A stretch of DNA of 41,569 nt from UBA1732 sp045114235 (GTDB lineage: Bacteria; Verrucomicrobiota; Lentisphaeria; Victivallales; UBA1829): the NCBI GenBank assembly GCA_045114235.1, contig JBGUKB010000027.1, positions 1 through 41,569 on the forward strand, read 5' to 3'. Position numbers and translations under genes: made by a program. The notes below the pieces were generated by a model. That model worked only from the letters and a program-made list of their open reading frames with translations, was not told the DNA's origin and made no database searches. Each line of letters begins with the position of its first letter. The first letter of the stretch is position 1. Below are positions 16,741-24,759 of this stretch, piece after piece.

Positions 16741-17616
16741 TTACTCAGTGTCCTCGCCCCAGAGTTTCTGGTTCCAGGTCCAGTATCCGGAGGGAGTACG
16801 GTCTTCGACCTTGGCGACCTTCGTGTTGATGGTCTGTTCGGGACGGAGGTTCGAGGCGTGGCCGTCGATGAAGGAGTAGTTCCAGGAATTGCTCACGTGC
16901 CAGGGCTTCGTGCCCTTCGAGCCGCTGTCGTCGAGGCTGCCGCTGTTGAATTCGGGGGCGAGGTTGCCCTGGTCCCAGTGGTGGCAGACGCTGCCGGGCT
17001 TGAATCCGTAGGAGTGGGACTTGTCGCTGTACACACGGCCGGGGGCGTTGGATCCGCTGGTGCCGGCAAGGTTCCAGGATGTGTCGCAGACGTAGATCAT
17101 CTGGGACGGGATTTTGAACTTGGTAGTCTTCAGGACCGGGCCGCTCGGGATGCTGGCGGCGTTGGAGCTGCTCTTCATATTACGCACGGCGGAACGGTTG
17201 ATGGCGTAGGAGAGCAGAGGCATATCGTTTTCGGATCCGCCAACGGCCTTGGAGCCTTCGTCGGCGGGGCATTCGAAGAGCTTGCTGCTCTTCACGCTTC
17301 TAAGCCATTTGTCCTTGCCGCTGGAGTAGCTGCTGTAGGGCATCGGGGAAACGCCGCCGATCTGGTTCCAGATGATGGCTTCCCAGATGTTGACGCCGTC
17401 GCCCCACGCGATCGGGGTCACGTAGCCGTTGAAGTCGGCGCCGTACAGGTGGTTCGACTGCGCGAACTGTTTGCAGTTCGAGGTGCACTGCGCCATTTTC
17501 GCGGTCCTTCTGGCGCTCTGCAGCGCGGGCAGGAGCATCGCGGCGAGGATCGCGATGATCGCGATCACGATCAGGAGCTCGATCAGGGTGAATTGTTTGG
17601 AGCAACGGGATTTCAT
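16741..17616 (-). CDS. Prepilin-like secreted protein (type II pseudopilin N-terminus)
   Basis: A 291-residue protein. I chose the ATG at 17616: AAAGGA lies about 11 bases upstream and the protein then begins MKSRCSKQFTLIELLIV, a standard short prepilin leader. Cleavage by prepilin peptidase would fall just before the Phe of FTLIELL, with the conserved Glu five residues in. A single hydrophobic helix follows. The rest is a globular extracytoplasmic domain rich in Ser/Gly/Asn, with HVSNSW...IDGHA near the end, close to the H-X9-DG motif (here ten residues intervene). Such proteins are very numerous in Lentisphaerota and are rarely near pilus machinery; none is seen here either. It diverges from the GH115 gene, suggesting a shared regulator and a role in glycan use or surface display. 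Confidence 0.9.
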   Translation of the reverse strand: MKSRCSKQFTLIELLIVIAIIAILAAMLLPALQSARRTAKMAQCTSNCKQFAQSNHLYGADFNGYVTPIAWGDGVNIWEAIIWNQIGGVSPMPYSSYSSGKDKWLRSVKSSKLFECPADEGSKAVGGSENDMPLLSYAINRSAVRNMKSSSNAASIPSGPVLKTTKFKIPSQMIYVCDTSWNLAGTSGSNAPGRVYSDKSHSYGFKPGSVCHHWDQGNLAPEFNSGSLDDSGSKGTKPWHVSNSWNYSFIDGHASNLRPEQTINTKVAKVEDRTPSGYWTWNQKLWGEDTE

Positions 17617-17735
17617 GATGCCGTCCTTTCGGTTTTTATGAAAAGGTTTTTGGAATTGCAAAGGGACACTGCGGCCCGCCTCAAAATCCGCCTCGCGGCA
17701 GGAAAAATGATACGGTCCGCAAATATGTTTGCTGT

Positions 17736-17764
17736 AATATAATATTCGCATGCGCATATTTCAA
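17736..17764 (-). promoter_or_regulatory. Promoter of the pseudopilin gene
   Basis: Read on the minus strand, -35 is TTGAAA (17759-17764), the spacer is 17 bases and -10 is TATATT (17736-17741). The match to a sigma-70 promoter is strong. It lies about 120 bases upstream of the chosen start, leaving a long leader. Confidence 0.75.
17741..17760. promoter_or_regulatory. Operator-like palindrome inside the pseudopilin promoter
   Basis: A 20-base near-perfect palindrome centred on CGCATGCG, with AATAT/ATATT ends; 18 of 20 positions are symmetrical. It fills the spacer between the -10 and -35 boxes, a classic place for a repressor site. The regulator is not identifiable. Confidence 0.5.
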
Positions 17765-17877
17765 GCCGTTTTCCAGAGTTTTTTAACGTAAAATCCCTTT
17801 TTTTCTAAAATTCTTTCCCGGAAGACCGGCATATCCGCCCGGTGAATCTTTTTTCGGCGAAAACACGCGCCCGCGCC

Positions 17878-17906
17878 TTGACTTTCCCCTTGCGCCGTGC
17901 TACAGT
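17878..17906 (+). promoter_or_regulatory. Promoter of the GH115 gene
   Basis: -35 is TTGACT (17878-17883), the spacer is 17 bases and -10 is TACAGT (17901-17906). It lies 79 bases before the chosen start codon. Confidence 0.7.
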
Positions 17907-17937
17907 AAAAAAAACGCATCCGCATCTTCACCCCGTT

Positions 17938-17964
17938 TGAGCGCGCCATACCATGGCGTATGCT
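17938..17964 (+). promoter_or_regulatory. Hairpin in the GH115 leader
   Basis: CGCCAT (17944-17949) and ATGGCG (17953-17958) form a six-base stem around ACC, with outer GAGC/GCTC able to extend it imperfectly. It falls between the predicted transcription start and the AAGGAG at 17972-17977, so it could be an operator or a translation-modulating stem. Confidence 0.35.
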
Positions 17965-17985
17965 CAAAAACAAGGAGTCCCCATT

Positions 17986-20580
17986 ATGTCGTTCCGTTCC
18001 TTCCGTAAATTCGCCGCCGCGGCCGCCGTCTGCTGTGCCGCCATCCAGATGACCTCGGCCGATCTTCAGGCCCAGACCGTGCAGCACGCGTCGTTCAACG
18101 GAAACTACAAGCTTTTCCTCACACTCGTCAACAAGGATTCCCGTGTCCGGATCCTCGTCGACGACGCGGACTACGCCTGCGTGAAGAAGGCCGCGGACAT
18201 GTTCTGCTCCGACCTGAAGGCCATCACCGGACGCGAGGACGCCGCCAAGGTCGAGAACGAGCTCAGATACAGCACAAAGGAAGCTCTGGTCGTCGTCGGC
18301 ACGCTCGGACACAGCAAATTCATCGACCAGCTTGTCGAGAAAGGCAAGATCGACGTCTCGCAGATCAAGGGGAAATGGGAACACACCCTGACCGCCTGCG
18401 TCAGAAATCCGTTCAACAGCGGCGAAGATGCTCTCGTCATCGCCGGAAGCGACCGCCGTGCCGCCGCCTTCGGCCTCATGAAGCTTTCCGAGGATTGCGG
18501 CATGTCCCCGTGGAACTGGTGGGCGGACGTCCCGCCGAACCGTGTCGAGTCCTATATCTTCTGGCCGAGCGCGGTCGACCGCGGCGAAACCAGCATAGGC
18601 TGCATCGATGCGCCGAAGGTGAAATACCGCGGCATCTTCATCAACGACGAGGACTGGGCGCTTCACGAATGGGCGAAGAACAACTTCGAAAAGGACGGCT
18701 TCGGCCGCATCGGCCCGAAGACCAATGAAAAGATCTTCGAGCTCATGCTCCGTCTCCGCATGAACTATTTCTGGCCCGCCATGCACGACGTGAGCGTCGA
18801 GTTCGGCGCGGTCCCCGAAAACCCGGTCCTCGCCGACCGGTACGGCATCGTGATGGGCGCGAGCCACTGCGAGCCCATGCTCCGCAACAACTGCCACTGG
18901 AAGAAAGAGGACGGCGAGTGGAACTACACCACGAACCAGGCGAAGATCGATTCCTACTGGAAGGAGAGCGTGGACCAACGCGGCGACAAGGAGGCCGTCT
19001 GGACGCTCGGCATCCGCGGCATCCACGATTCCTCCATGGCGGGCGCGAACACGATGGACGAGAAGAAGGCGCTCGTCTCCAAAGCGATCACCAACCAGCG
19101 CGCCATGCTCGACGCGGGCGTCTCGAAGGAATGGGGCCCCGTCGCCCAGTGCTTCGTGCCGTACAAGGAAGTCCTCGCCATCTACGACGCCGGACTTGAG
19201 GTCCCCGAGGACGTCACGCTCGTCTGGGTCGACGACAACTACGGTTACATCCGCCGCCTCAGCAATCCCGAGGAACAGAAGCGCTCCGGCGGTTCCGGCG
19301 TGTACTACCACATTTCCTACTACGGCGGGCCGCACTCCTACTGCGAGCTGAACACCACCCCGCCCGGACTCATGTACCTCGAACTCCTCAAGGCGTGGAA
19401 CAACAACGCGCGCGACCTGTGGGTGCTGAACGTGGGCGACCTGAAGCTCATGGAGATCGGCGTGGACTATTTCGCCCGCCTCGCGTGGGATCCGACCGCT
19501 TCATCCGGGCAGGCGGACTTCTCGCTCCAGCAGGAACGCTTCTTCTCCAGATTCCTTGCCAAGAACTTCCACGGCATCCCGGAAAACGGCGTTCAGGATT
19601 GCTACCAGACGCTGGAACGCTACTTCTCGCTCGGATTCTTCCGCAAGCCCGAGGAAATGTCCCTCACGTGGGCGAAGGATCTCCCCGACGCCTACATCCC
19701 CGTGCTCAAAAACCTGTATGAAGAATTGATCCTGTCCGCGAAGAAGGCCGAGGAGCAGATCCCGGACGCCGCCGCGAAAGACGCGTGGTTCGAACTCGCC
19801 GGATATCAGGCGCAGTACCTCGGCAACGCCGGACTCATCTTCCTCTCCTGCCGCGAGGCGTCGAAACAGAACCAGGACCTCCGTGCCGCGGCCGAACCGT
19901 ACATCAAGGCCATCGACAAAAACCGCGAACGTTTCGGCAGGCTCCACGACGGCAAATGGGCCGGATTCCTCCCCGACACCGTCCGTAACCGCACCACGAA
20001 CAACGAGTGGTGGACGCACATGCAGTGGCCGTGGAACGACGGCCGCGGCTGGCATTTCGGAAACACCGACCACAGGAAAGGACTGGAATCCGGTCTCGCG
20101 CTCACCGCGCCGGACAAAGTGAACAACTGGCTGACGTTCCGCGGCATCGGGGAACTCGACCTGCTCTCCGGCAAGCCGTCCATACCCTCCCCCAGCTACG
20201 CGGAAAACGGATTCTGCACCTTCTCGACCGACGTAATGCGCAAGGACATGAACAAGGACGACCAGGTACTGGAATACACGTTCAGCACGGAAAAGGCCGA
20301 GGCGAACGCCCTGATCGACTTCCTGCCGTCCTATGAGCTTTATCCCGGCAGCAAAGCCCGTATCGCCGTCCTCCTGAACGGCGAGGAGATCCAGACCGTC
20401 TCCGTCCCGCATTCCGACAGTCTGAAGGAGGAAAACGGCCCGCGCAGCACGCTGATCCTCGACAACTTCGCCCGCGTCGTCGTCCCGCTGAAGGACCTCA
20501 GAAAAGGCAAAAACTCGTTCATGATCCGCGCGGTCGACCCCGGCGTCTCCATCCGCGCGGTCTACCTGCCGCAGAAGTAA
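17986..20580 (+). CDS. Glycoside hydrolase family 115 (xylan alpha-1,2-glucuronidase type)
   Basis: An 864-residue secreted enzyme. GH115 enzymes remove (4-O-methyl-)glucuronic acid from xylan or related plant polysaccharides. I chose the ATG at 17986 because AAGGAG sits eight bases upstream and the protein then opens with a signal peptide (basic start, Ala-rich core, likely cleavage after LQA near residue 29). An earlier ATG at 17953 has no ribosome site. Family blocks are clear: KYRGIFINDEDW near 213, MGASHCEPM, DDNYGYIRRL from 416, GGSGVYYHISYYGGPHSY, and NVGDLK near 482. A beta-rich C-terminal domain follows after about 690. The length fits the family. It has its own promoter and terminator and diverges from a pseudopilin gene. 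Exact substrate is not decidable from sequence. Confidence 0.95.
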   Translation: MSFRSFRKFAAAAAVCCAAIQMTSADLQAQTVQHASFNGNYKLFLTLVNKDSRVRILVDDADYACVKKAADMFCSDLKAITGREDAAKVENELRYSTKEALVVVGTLGHSKFIDQLVEKGKIDVSQIKGKWEHTLTACVRNPFNSGEDALVIAGSDRRAAAFGLMKLSEDCGMSPWNWWADVPPNRVESYIFWPSAVDRGETSIGCIDAPKVKYRGIFINDEDWALHEWAKNNFEKDGFGRIGPKTNEKIFELMLRLRMNYFWPAMHDVSVEFGAVPENPVLADRYGIVMGASHCEPMLRNNCHWKKEDGEWNYTTNQAKIDSYWKESVDQRGDKEAVWTLGIRGIHDSSMAGANTMDEKKALVSKAITNQRAMLDAGVSKEWGPVAQCFVPYKEVLAIYDAGLEVPEDVTLVWVDDNYGYIRRLSNPEEQKRSGGSGVYYHISYYGGPHSYCELNTTPPGLMYLELLKAWNNNARDLWVLNVGDLKLMEIGVDYFARLAWDPTASSGQADFSLQQERFFSRFLAKNFHGIPENGVQDCYQTLERYFSLGFFRKPEEMSLTWAKDLPDAYIPVLKNLYEELILSAKKAEEQIPDAAAKDAWFELAGYQAQYLGNAGLIFLSCREASKQNQDLRAAAEPYIKAIDKNRERFGRLHDGKWAGFLPDTVRNRTTNNEWWTHMQWPWNDGRGWHFGNTDHRKGLESGLALTAPDKVNNWLTFRGIGELDLLSGKPSIPSPSYAENGFCTFSTDVMRKDMNKDDQVLEYTFSTEKAEANALIDFLPSYELYPGSKARIAVLLNGEEIQTVSVPHSDSLKEENGPRSTLILDNFARVVVPLKDLRKGKNSFMIRAVDPGVSIRAVYLPQK

Positions 20581-20605
20581 GTCCGCCTCAAAACGAACAA
20601 ATCCC

Positions 20606-20642
20606 GCCGGTGCTCGCGATCCATACGGGCGCCGGCTTTTTC
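20606..20642 (+). terminator. Terminator of the GH115 gene
   Basis: GCCGGTGC (20606-20613) pairs with GCGCCGGC (20629-20636), eight pairs including one G-T, followed by T-rich sequence from 20637. It starts 26 bases after the stop codon. Confidence 0.75.
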
Positions 20643-20775
20643 ATATTCTTTTTTCCTCTCCGGGACCGCGCCGGACGATTCGCAAAAAGATATATAAAAA
20701 CACCATGGAAACGGTAAAAATCGCGCCCATGCGCGAAAAATATAGAAAAAAGTCGAAGAAATCCGCGTTTTCCGG

Positions 20776-20804
20776 TTGAAGAAACGGGTTTGACGGGGTA
20801 TAGT
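20776..20804 (+). promoter_or_regulatory. Promoter of the phosphatase-HldD-IspE gene run
   Basis: -35 is TTGAAG (20776-20781), the spacer is 17 bases and -10 is TATAGT (20799-20804). It lies 34 bases before the phosphatase start. An alternative -35, TTGACG, at 20790 is too close to this -10. Confidence 0.6.
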
Positions 20805-20837
20805 TAAAGTTAATTTGAATCTTGTTGGAGTTTTCTC

Positions 20838-22247
20838 ATGTTCTGGCTTATCACTGGATTGATCGTTCTGCTGCTCGTCGTCGGGCTGATCGCGCTGTAC
20901 CAGCGCATCCGCATCGCCCTGCTCCGCAGCAAGCTGGAAAGCTCCATCCACGCCAACGCGCAGACCGCCAGCTACCTGAACATGTTCTCGCGCGGCGTCC
21001 GCCTGAACGGTAACAAAAGCGAATGGATGAGCGTCACGGCGAAATACCTCTCCGACCTCATCCAGGCGGATTCCGTCTGCGTGTACCTGTACCGCGACGG
21101 CGCGTTCTTCCCTTCCGGCATGACGCCGCACTATCCGCTCCAGCTTTCGCGTCCCCTGCCCTGCGACCTGAACGACCCGGAGGCCCGCGACAAAATACAA
21201 TCCGCCGCGCCGAAGGACCTCGCCGACCTCATCCTCTCCACGGTCCTCGCGCACGAATCCCTGCTCATCAGCGACCCGCGGCACCCGCTCCTCATGAAGA
21301 TCACGCACACCGAGACCGTGAAGACGTTCATCGCGGTCCCCATGATCTACGAGAAAAACCTCCTCGGCATCATCTGCGCCTCGAACAGCTCCGCGCCGCA
21401 CCGCAGGGCCTTCTCGCAGGAACAGGTCAATCGCCTGAACCTCCTGACCGCCCCGGTCGTGCTTGCCCGGAACATCCTGGCGATGTACGACCGCCTCAGC
21501 CAGCAGCAGCGCATTTCGCAGGAACTTGAATTCGCGCGCACGCTCCAGCGTTCCCTGCTCCCGCCCGACTGTCCGCAGTGGGGCGGTTTCTCCATCCAGG
21601 CGGTGTCCCGCGCCGCAAAGGAGGTCAGCGGCGACTTCTACGATTTCGTCGAGATTGACTCCAACCGACTGCTCGTCGTGATCGGCGACGCCTGCGGCAA
21701 AGGCATCCCGGCATGCCTCATCATGGCAATGACGCGCAGCTTCATCCGCGCCAACATCCCGCATTTCACCACGCTGAAAGCCATGCTCTTTGAGCTCAAC
21801 GACAACCTCTTCCGCGACATGGGCGACGGCCGCTACATCACGCTCGCCGTCTGCCTGCTGAACAAGAAGGAGAACACGCTCGAATACGCGCGTGCCGGGC
21901 ACACCGAGCTCATCCTGTACGTCCGCAACCACATCCGCAGCATCAACCCGAACGGCGCGGGCCTCGGCCTCTTCCCGTCCGAGCTCACCGAATACGACAC
22001 CTTCAACACCCAGTTCGGCCCGGAGATGTCGATCATCATGTTCACCGACGGCATCAACGAAGCGGAAAACGCGCAGGGCGAGCAGTTCGGTGTCCAGCGC
22101 ATCAAGGACTGCTTCATGAAATCCTGCGTCGCGCAGGAAGCCCCCCGCGAGGCCGTCGCCAAGATCATGGACAGCGTCGACCGGTTCGCCCCCGCCAACG
22201 GCGAACAGGACGACCGCACCGTCGTCGTCATCTCGCCCCTCATCTGA
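20838..22247 (+). CDS. Membrane-anchored GAF / SpoIIE-type PP2C protein phosphatase
   Basis: A 469-residue signalling protein. One N-terminal helix (about 2-21) anchors it. A GAF-like sensory domain spans about 60-205, and a SpoIIE/RsbU-type PP2C phosphatase domain follows from about 230, after the typical linker FARTLQRSLLPP. Metal-binding aspartates are visible: D266 (SGDFYD), D284 (GDACGKG), D404 (FTDG) and D458-D459 (DDRTV). Proteins of this kind dephosphorylate anti-sigma-factor antagonists in partner-switching pathways. No antagonist or anti-sigma kinase gene is in the window, so its target is elsewhere. TTGGAG lies about eight bases before the ATG. It heads a plus-strand run toward hldD and ispE. 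Confidence 0.94.
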   Translation: MFWLITGLIVLLLVVGLIALYQRIRIALLRSKLESSIHANAQTASYLNMFSRGVRLNGNKSEWMSVTAKYLSDLIQADSVCVYLYRDGAFFPSGMTPHYPLQLSRPLPCDLNDPEARDKIQSAAPKDLADLILSTVLAHESLLISDPRHPLLMKITHTETVKTFIAVPMIYEKNLLGIICASNSSAPHRRAFSQEQVNRLNLLTAPVVLARNILAMYDRLSQQQRISQELEFARTLQRSLLPPDCPQWGGFSIQAVSRAAKEVSGDFYDFVEIDSNRLLVVIGDACGKGIPACLIMAMTRSFIRANIPHFTTLKAMLFELNDNLFRDMGDGRYITLAVCLLNKKENTLEYARAGHTELILYVRNHIRSINPNGAGLGLFPSELTEYDTFNTQFGPEMSIIMFTDGINEAENAQGEQFGVQRIKDCFMKSCVAQEAPREAVAKIMDSVDRFAPANGEQDDRTVVVISPLI

Positions 22248-22264
22248 AGAAAGGAACCCAAGCT

Positions 22265-22663
22265 ATGACTCTCGCCTCGAAATTCGCGCTCCTGATCGTT
22301 TCCGCATGCGCGGTTTCCTTCCTCTCCGCCTCGTCCTGCGCCTCCACAGAAGCGCAAAAACAGCAGCAGATGGCCGAGCTCACGCCCGAGCAGATCGCGA
22401 ACATGACGCCCGACGAGGTCGCGGAATACTACGCGCGCCGCGCCCGGCTCCGCGCCGAACGGTCCAACCTGCAGGTCGAGGACGAAACTGCGAACAGCGG
22501 ATTCTCCTTCAAACCCCACAGCGTCGAAAAACGCGAACGCCTCGGCAACGTGAACGAGCGCCTGAAGGACGACGCGTCCAACGCCGTCTTCCCGTGGCAG
22601 ACCCACGATCCGCACCGGAGCGAATCCCTCCTCGGACGGGGTTCCGCCATCTACAACTGGTAA
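22265..22663 (+). CDS. Small secreted protein, possible lipoprotein
   Basis: A 132-residue protein with a signal sequence ending FLSASSCAS. The Cys at about 25 could be a lipobox cysteine, although Ser at -1 is not ideal, so ordinary signal-peptidase cleavage is also possible. The mature part has no membrane helix and begins with a charged, Gln/Glu-rich helical stretch containing LTPEQIANMTPDEVAEYY, then a basic segment. I recognise no family. AAAGGA precedes the start, and it follows the phosphatase by 17 bases, so it is likely in the same transcript. Confidence 0.75.
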   Translation: MTLASKFALLIVSACAVSFLSASSCASTEAQKQQQMAELTPEQIANMTPDEVAEYYARRARLRAERSNLQVEDETANSGFSFKPHSVEKRERLGNVNERLKDDASNAVFPWQTHDPHRSESLLGRGSAIYNW

Positions 22664-22690
22664 CAACTCCCATTGGAACGCCATACCGAC

Positions 22691-23695
22691 ATGAGCATCA
22701 CGAACACGCAATACATCGTCACGGGGGCCGCCGGATTCATCGGCAGCGCCGTCGTCTGGGGACTCAACCGCAGGGGCATCGACGACGTCCTGATCGTCGA
22801 CCACCTCGGCGAGTCCGAAAAATGGAAGAACCTCCGCGCGCTCCGCTACGCCGACTACATGGAGAAGGACGACTTCATTCGCGAGCTCGCGGCGAACGGA
22901 CTCCCGTCCAACGTGAAGGCAGTCATCCACCTCGGCGCGTGCTCCTCCACCACCCAGCTCGACGCCTCCTACCTCGTCCACAACAATTTCGAGTACACCA
23001 AGCTCCTCGCCACCCTCTGCGCGGCGCGCGGCGTCCGATTCATCTACGCCTCCAGCGCCGCCACCTACGGCGCGGGCGAACAGGGCTATTCCGACGCGAT
23101 CGACGGCATCCCGGCGCTCCGTCCGCTGAACATGTACGGCTACTCCAAGCAGATGTTCGACCTGTGGGCGATCCGCAACGGCCTCGTGAATTCCATCGCG
23201 GGCATGAAATTCACCAATGTATTCGGCCCGAACGAACGCCACAAGGGTCCGATGCGCAGCATGGTCTGCCGCGCGTTCGAGCAGATCCGCGACACCGGGA
23301 CCGTGAAGCTCTTCAAGTCCTGCCGTCCCGAGTACGCGGACGGCGAGCAGAAACGCGATTTCGTGTACGTGAAGGACATCGTGGAGATGATCCTCTTCCT
23401 GCTCGACCGCCCGGACCTCTGCGGCATCTACAATGCCGGAAGCGGCCTCGCCGAGACCTGGAACGAGCTCGTTTCCGCCGTCTTCGACGCCATGGAGAAG
23501 CCTCGTAAGATCGAATACATCGACATGCCGGAAATCCTCAAAGGCAAGTACCAGTACTACACCTGCGCCGACATGACGAAGCTCCGCTCGGCAGGCTTCA
23601 CCGGCGGTCGCACCCCGCTCGCCGAAGCCGTCGCGGATTACGTCCGCGGCTACCTGATCCCGGACAAATATCTCGGCGACGAACCATCGAACTGA
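22691..23695 (+). CDS. hldD: ADP-L-glycero-D-manno-heptose 6-epimerase
   Basis: A 334-residue short-chain epimerase, close to the HldD length of about 310-330. It converts ADP-D-glycero-D-manno-heptose to the L-glycero form used in the LPS inner core. Seen in the sequence: Rossmann TGAAGFIG near residue 11, HLGACSSTT, FIYASSAATYG, the catalytic NMYGYSK, NVFGPNERHKGPM and KRDFVYVKD, a combination specific to HldD. I use the ATG at 22691. A TTG at 22673 is in frame but adds residues before the normal N-terminus and has no better ribosome site. Its presence argues for heptose-containing LPS and hence a Gram-negative envelope. No other heptose genes are in the window. Confidence 0.94.
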   Translation: MSITNTQYIVTGAAGFIGSAVVWGLNRRGIDDVLIVDHLGESEKWKNLRALRYADYMEKDDFIRELAANGLPSNVKAVIHLGACSSTTQLDASYLVHNNFEYTKLLATLCAARGVRFIYASSAATYGAGEQGYSDAIDGIPALRPLNMYGYSKQMFDLWAIRNGLVNSIAGMKFTNVFGPNERHKGPMRSMVCRAFEQIRDTGTVKLFKSCRPEYADGEQKRDFVYVKDIVEMILFLLDRPDLCGIYNAGSGLAETWNELVSAVFDAMEKPRKIEYIDMPEILKGKYQYYTCADMTKLRSAGFTGGRTPLAEAVADYVRGYLIPDKYLGDEPSN

Positions 23696-23743
23696 AACCA
23701 ACCACACCAGACATAGCGGCAACCGCAAGGAACCCCCTCAATC

Positions 23744-24742
23744 ATGGCTAACGAACCCAAACTGAAAGTCGGCGTCATCGGCACCGGAGTCCTCGGCAAA
23801 TTCCACACCAACCTGTACCGCACCGCGCCTCACGCCGACCTCGTCGGCATCTACGACGCGGACCCGAAAGTCGCGGCGGACGCCGCCAAGCAGTTCAACG
23901 TGCAGGCGTTCCAGAATCTCGACGAGCTCGTGGATCGCTGCGAAGCCCTCACGGTCGCCGTCCCCGCCACGCTTCATTACGACACCGTCATGCCGCTCCT
24001 TCAGAAAGGCAAACATATTCTCGTGGAGAAGCCTATCGACTCCGAGGTCGGGCACGCCCGCGAGATGGTCCGTCTCGCAAACGAAAAGGGCCTCGTGCTC
24101 GCAGTCGGCCATGTGGAGCGCTTCAACCCCGCCATGGATTTCCTCGAAAAAAACCGCAGCAACACGCTCTTCATCGAGGCGCACCGCCTCGCGAAATATC
24201 CCCCGCCGCGTCCCGGCCACCTCCGCCGCGGCACCGAGGTCAGCGTCGTAATCGACCTCATGATCCACGACCTCGACCTCGTGCTCACCATGGTCGGGCA
24301 GGAAATCGAGAAGTTCGACGCCGTCGGCGTGCCCATCCTCAGCAACACCGAGGACATCGCGAACGTCCGCATCAAGTTCGTGAACGGCGCCGTGGCGAAC
24401 ATCACCGCCAGCCGCATCAGCGCAGGTCCCATGCGCAAATTCCGCGTCTTCCAGACCGATTCCTACATCTCCATGGACTACTCGAACAGCACGGGCGTCA
24501 TCTACCGCAAGGGATTCCTCGGCGTCGGCAAGAAGGACATCAAGTGCACGAACACGAACGCGCTCGCCGACGAGATCAACAACTTCGTCGACGCCGTGAT
24601 CGCCACGAAGGCCGCCGGGAAGATCGTTCCCCCGAAGGTCACAGGCGAACAGGGGCTCCGCGCGCTGGAGCTCGCCGACGCCATCTGCCGCGAAATCCAC
24701 GACTACAACTCCAAGTACGGCCTCTACAAGTTCAAAAAATAA
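23744..24742 (+). CDS. Gfo/Idh/MocA family oxidoreductase
   Basis: A 332-residue NAD(P)-dependent sugar oxidoreductase. The nucleotide-binding GVIGTGVLGKFH lies near residue 10, EKPI near 97, and VGHVERFNPA near 122, followed by the C-terminal beta-sheet domain with the MIHDLDL stretch. The VGHVERFNP form is common in members associated with LPS or lipid A, including UDP-GlcNAc 3-dehydrogenase (GnnA), so that is a reasonable candidate next to hldD. No partner aminotransferase (GnnB) or lpx gene is adjacent, so the substrate stays open. AAGGA lies upstream of the ATG. It sits 48 bases after hldD and 17 before ispE. Confidence 0.88.
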   Translation: MANEPKLKVGVIGTGVLGKFHTNLYRTAPHADLVGIYDADPKVAADAAKQFNVQAFQNLDELVDRCEALTVAVPATLHYDTVMPLLQKGKHILVEKPIDSEVGHAREMVRLANEKGLVLAVGHVERFNPAMDFLEKNRSNTLFIEAHRLAKYPPPRPGHLRRGTEVSVVIDLMIHDLDLVLTMVGQEIEKFDAVGVPILSNTEDIANVRIKFVNGAVANITASRISAGPMRKFRVFQTDSYISMDYSNSTGVIYRKGFLGVGKKDIKCTNTNALADEINNFVDAVIATKAAGKIVPPKVTGEQGLRALELADAICREIHDYNSKYGLYKFKK

Positions 24743-24759
24743 CATAGGTCGACGCCTCA

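Larger units (their letters stand above)
17617..17985. other. Divergent control region between the pseudopilin and GH115 genes
   Basis: These 369 bases hold a minus-strand promoter with a palindrome in its spacer (17736-17764), a plus-strand promoter (17878-17906), and a hairpin-forming leader just before the GH115 ribosome-binding site (17938-17964). No convincing gene is present in it. Confidence 0.7.

Noticed and set aside
17953..17985. Earlier ATG start for GH115
   Set aside because: It lies within a hairpin and lacks a Shine-Dalgarno; the later ATG has AAGGAG and begins a proper signal peptide.
20705..20779. Short basic 24-codon open frame upstream of the phosphatase
   Set aside because: No ribosome site and it lies upstream of, and partly overlaps, the -35 box; too short to support.
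22673..22690. Upstream TTG start for hldD
   Set aside because: It adds six residues before the normal HldD N-terminus without a better ribosome site than the ATG at 22691.
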